Source: Clostridiales bacterium
Lineage (GTDB): Bacteria > Bacillota_A > Clostridia > Lachnospirales > Lachnospiraceae
DNA: 5,684 nt
Direction: 5' to 3'
Assembly: GCA_030154385.1 (NCBI GenBank)
Contig: JASKJZ010000184.1
Coordinates: 1 to 5,684 of the forward strand
Under the pieces are notes generated by a model. It saw only the letters and a program-made list of their open reading frames with translations, was not told the origin of the DNA and did not search any database. Made by a program: the position numbers and the translations under genes. Below, piece by piece: positions 5,013-5,684 of the stretch. Position 1 is the stretch's first letter; each line of letters starts with the position of its first letter.

Positions 5013-5684
5013 ACCATTCCTTCTCCCATTCTTCCTTCTGTATTTGACCCTTTGAGTGAGCGCTCTTTTTCGTTTTCCTATTATGCAGCTTTCGTTCACT
5101 TTTTTTGCTTCGATTCTCTTTTTCCTGTTGAAATTTTGATTCCCTCAAAAGCTTTCGATAGTTATTCCATCTTGGCAGGGAAAGTGCTCCCTCCTGCAAG
5201 GCATCCAGGATTGCACAGCCCTGCTCTTTTGTATGGGTGCAATTGTTAAATTTACATTGTTTTGCTAACTCTACAATATCTGCAAAGCCGCTTTCCATCC
5301 CTTCTTCCACAACCCACACACCAAGCTCTCGCATCCCTGGTGTATCGATTATCCTAGCACCATTTTGTAAAATAAATAACTGTCGGTGCGTCGTCGTATG
5401 ATGTCCTTTGGAATCGTTTTCCCGGATTCCGCCTGTCTCTACAACCTCTTCTCCCAGCAAGTAATTGGTGAGCGTTGATTTCCCAACACCGGAGGAACCA
5501 AGAAACACAATCGTTTTTTCCGGCTGCAAATACTCATTCAAACGCTCCATTCCCTCACCCGTTACCGCACTTACAGGACACACCTTTGCCCCCCTTGCAA
5601 TTTGACAGACCATTTCTATTTTCTGCTCTACCTCTTCTGCCAGATCCGCTTTTGTGAGTATGATAACTGGTTTGGCACCGCTTT
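5002..5684 (-). CDS. rsgA: RsgA, ribosome small subunit-dependent GTPase A (5' end off the window)
   Basis: The frame stays open to the right edge, so only the last 226 residues are present and the N-terminal OB domain is missing. RsgA is a circularly permuted GTPase that assists late 30S subunit maturation in the cytoplasm. The permuted order is visible: G4 TKAD at 10-13, G5-like VSAVTGEG at 37-44, G1 GSSGVGKST at 62-70, the switch region HHTTTHRQ at 94-101 and G3 DTPGMREL at 113-120. The C-terminal zinc-binding motif C-x4-C-x-H-x5-C follows with Cys143, Cys148, His150 and Cys156. The end is a lysine/arginine-rich tail (about 185-215), plausibly for rRNA contact. The internal ATG at 5613 is not the start, since G4 lies upstream of it. 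It is the first visible gene of a three-gene overlapping chain with the two acetyltransferase genes. The sequence could be the second RsgA paralogue that many clostridia carry, rather than the copy found in the prpC-prkC cluster; this is inference from context. Confidence 0.95.
   Translation of the reverse strand, partial: SGAKPVIILTKADLAEEVEQKIEMVCQIARGAKVCPVSAVTGEGMERLNEYLQPEKTIVFLGSSGVGKSTLTNYLLGEEVVETGGIRENDSKGHHTTTHRQLFILQNGARIIDTPGMRELGVWVVEEGMESGFADIVELAKQCKFNNCTHTKEQGCAILDALQEGALSLPRWNNYRKLLRESKFQQEKENRSKKSERKLHNRKTKKSAHSKGQIQKEEWEKEWYGN
5018..5026 (-). promoter_or_regulatory. Ribosome binding site deciding the double-GNAT start
   Basis: The minus strand reads GGAGAAGGA, ending five bases before ATG 5012 and lying inside the 3' end of rsgA. 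It supports ATG 5012 rather than ATG 5099 as the start and suggests translation coupled to rsgA. Confidence 0.7.

Noticed and set aside
5013..5099. Longer start for the double-GNAT gene
   Set aside because: The added 29 residues are just the basic rsgA tail read in another frame, and ATG 5012 has a strong SD.
5002..5613. A complete short GTPase starting at ATG 5613
   Set aside because: The G4 motif TKAD is encoded upstream of this ATG in the same open frame, so the gene continues beyond the window.
1..5684. Mobile element, CRISPR array or phage region
   Set aside because: No transposase, integrase, spaced repeats, terminal inverted repeats or tRNA-type attachment site could be found.

Overview
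The window is AT-rich, densely coded bacterial DNA. Shine-Dalgarno (SD) sites of the AAGGA/GGAG type, short gene overlaps and the protein flavour (lysine/glutamate/isoleucine-rich) point to a low-GC Firmicute, most likely a clostridial (Lachnospiraceae-like) chromosome. That placement is inference, because no taxonomic marker such as rRNA is present. There are seven protein genes, two of them cut by the window edges. I see no RNA gene, insertion sequence, CRISPR array or attachment site, and no gap over 300 bases.

Left block (1-2627, minus strand, read right to left): a TetR/AcrR-type repressor, then a single-domain RelA/SpoT-type (p)ppGpp synthetase of about 329 residues, then a transglutaminase-like cysteine protease-fold protein that runs off the left edge. 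All three point the same way. The two junctions are very short and hold a perfect 11-bp hairpin that contains an extended -10 promoter element, and a tandem repeat of SD-like sequence.

Centre (2628-3378): a 112-bp divergent control region separates tetR from a plus-strand gene for a six-helix DUF4386-type membrane protein. The region holds two related palindromes and two well-formed promoters that face each other with overlapping -10 boxes. This is a classic arrangement for a TetR protein that represses both itself and a divergently transcribed membrane protein.

Right block (3388-5684, minus strand): a tightly overlapping chain of rsgA (ribosome-assembly GTPase, 5' end off the window), a double-GNAT acetyltransferase-like protein and a single-GNAT YhbS-like acetyltransferase. 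The genes overlap by 11 and 4 bases, so they are probably one translationally coupled operon. It converges on the DUF4386 gene with only 9 bases between stop codons.

The most interesting part is the left block. A stand-alone alarmone synthetase sits between a TetR regulator and a transglutaminase-like protein and may be controlled by the same ligand-responsive switch as the membrane protein. None of the genes is without a recognisable family, so novelty, if any, lies in the combination and its control sites.
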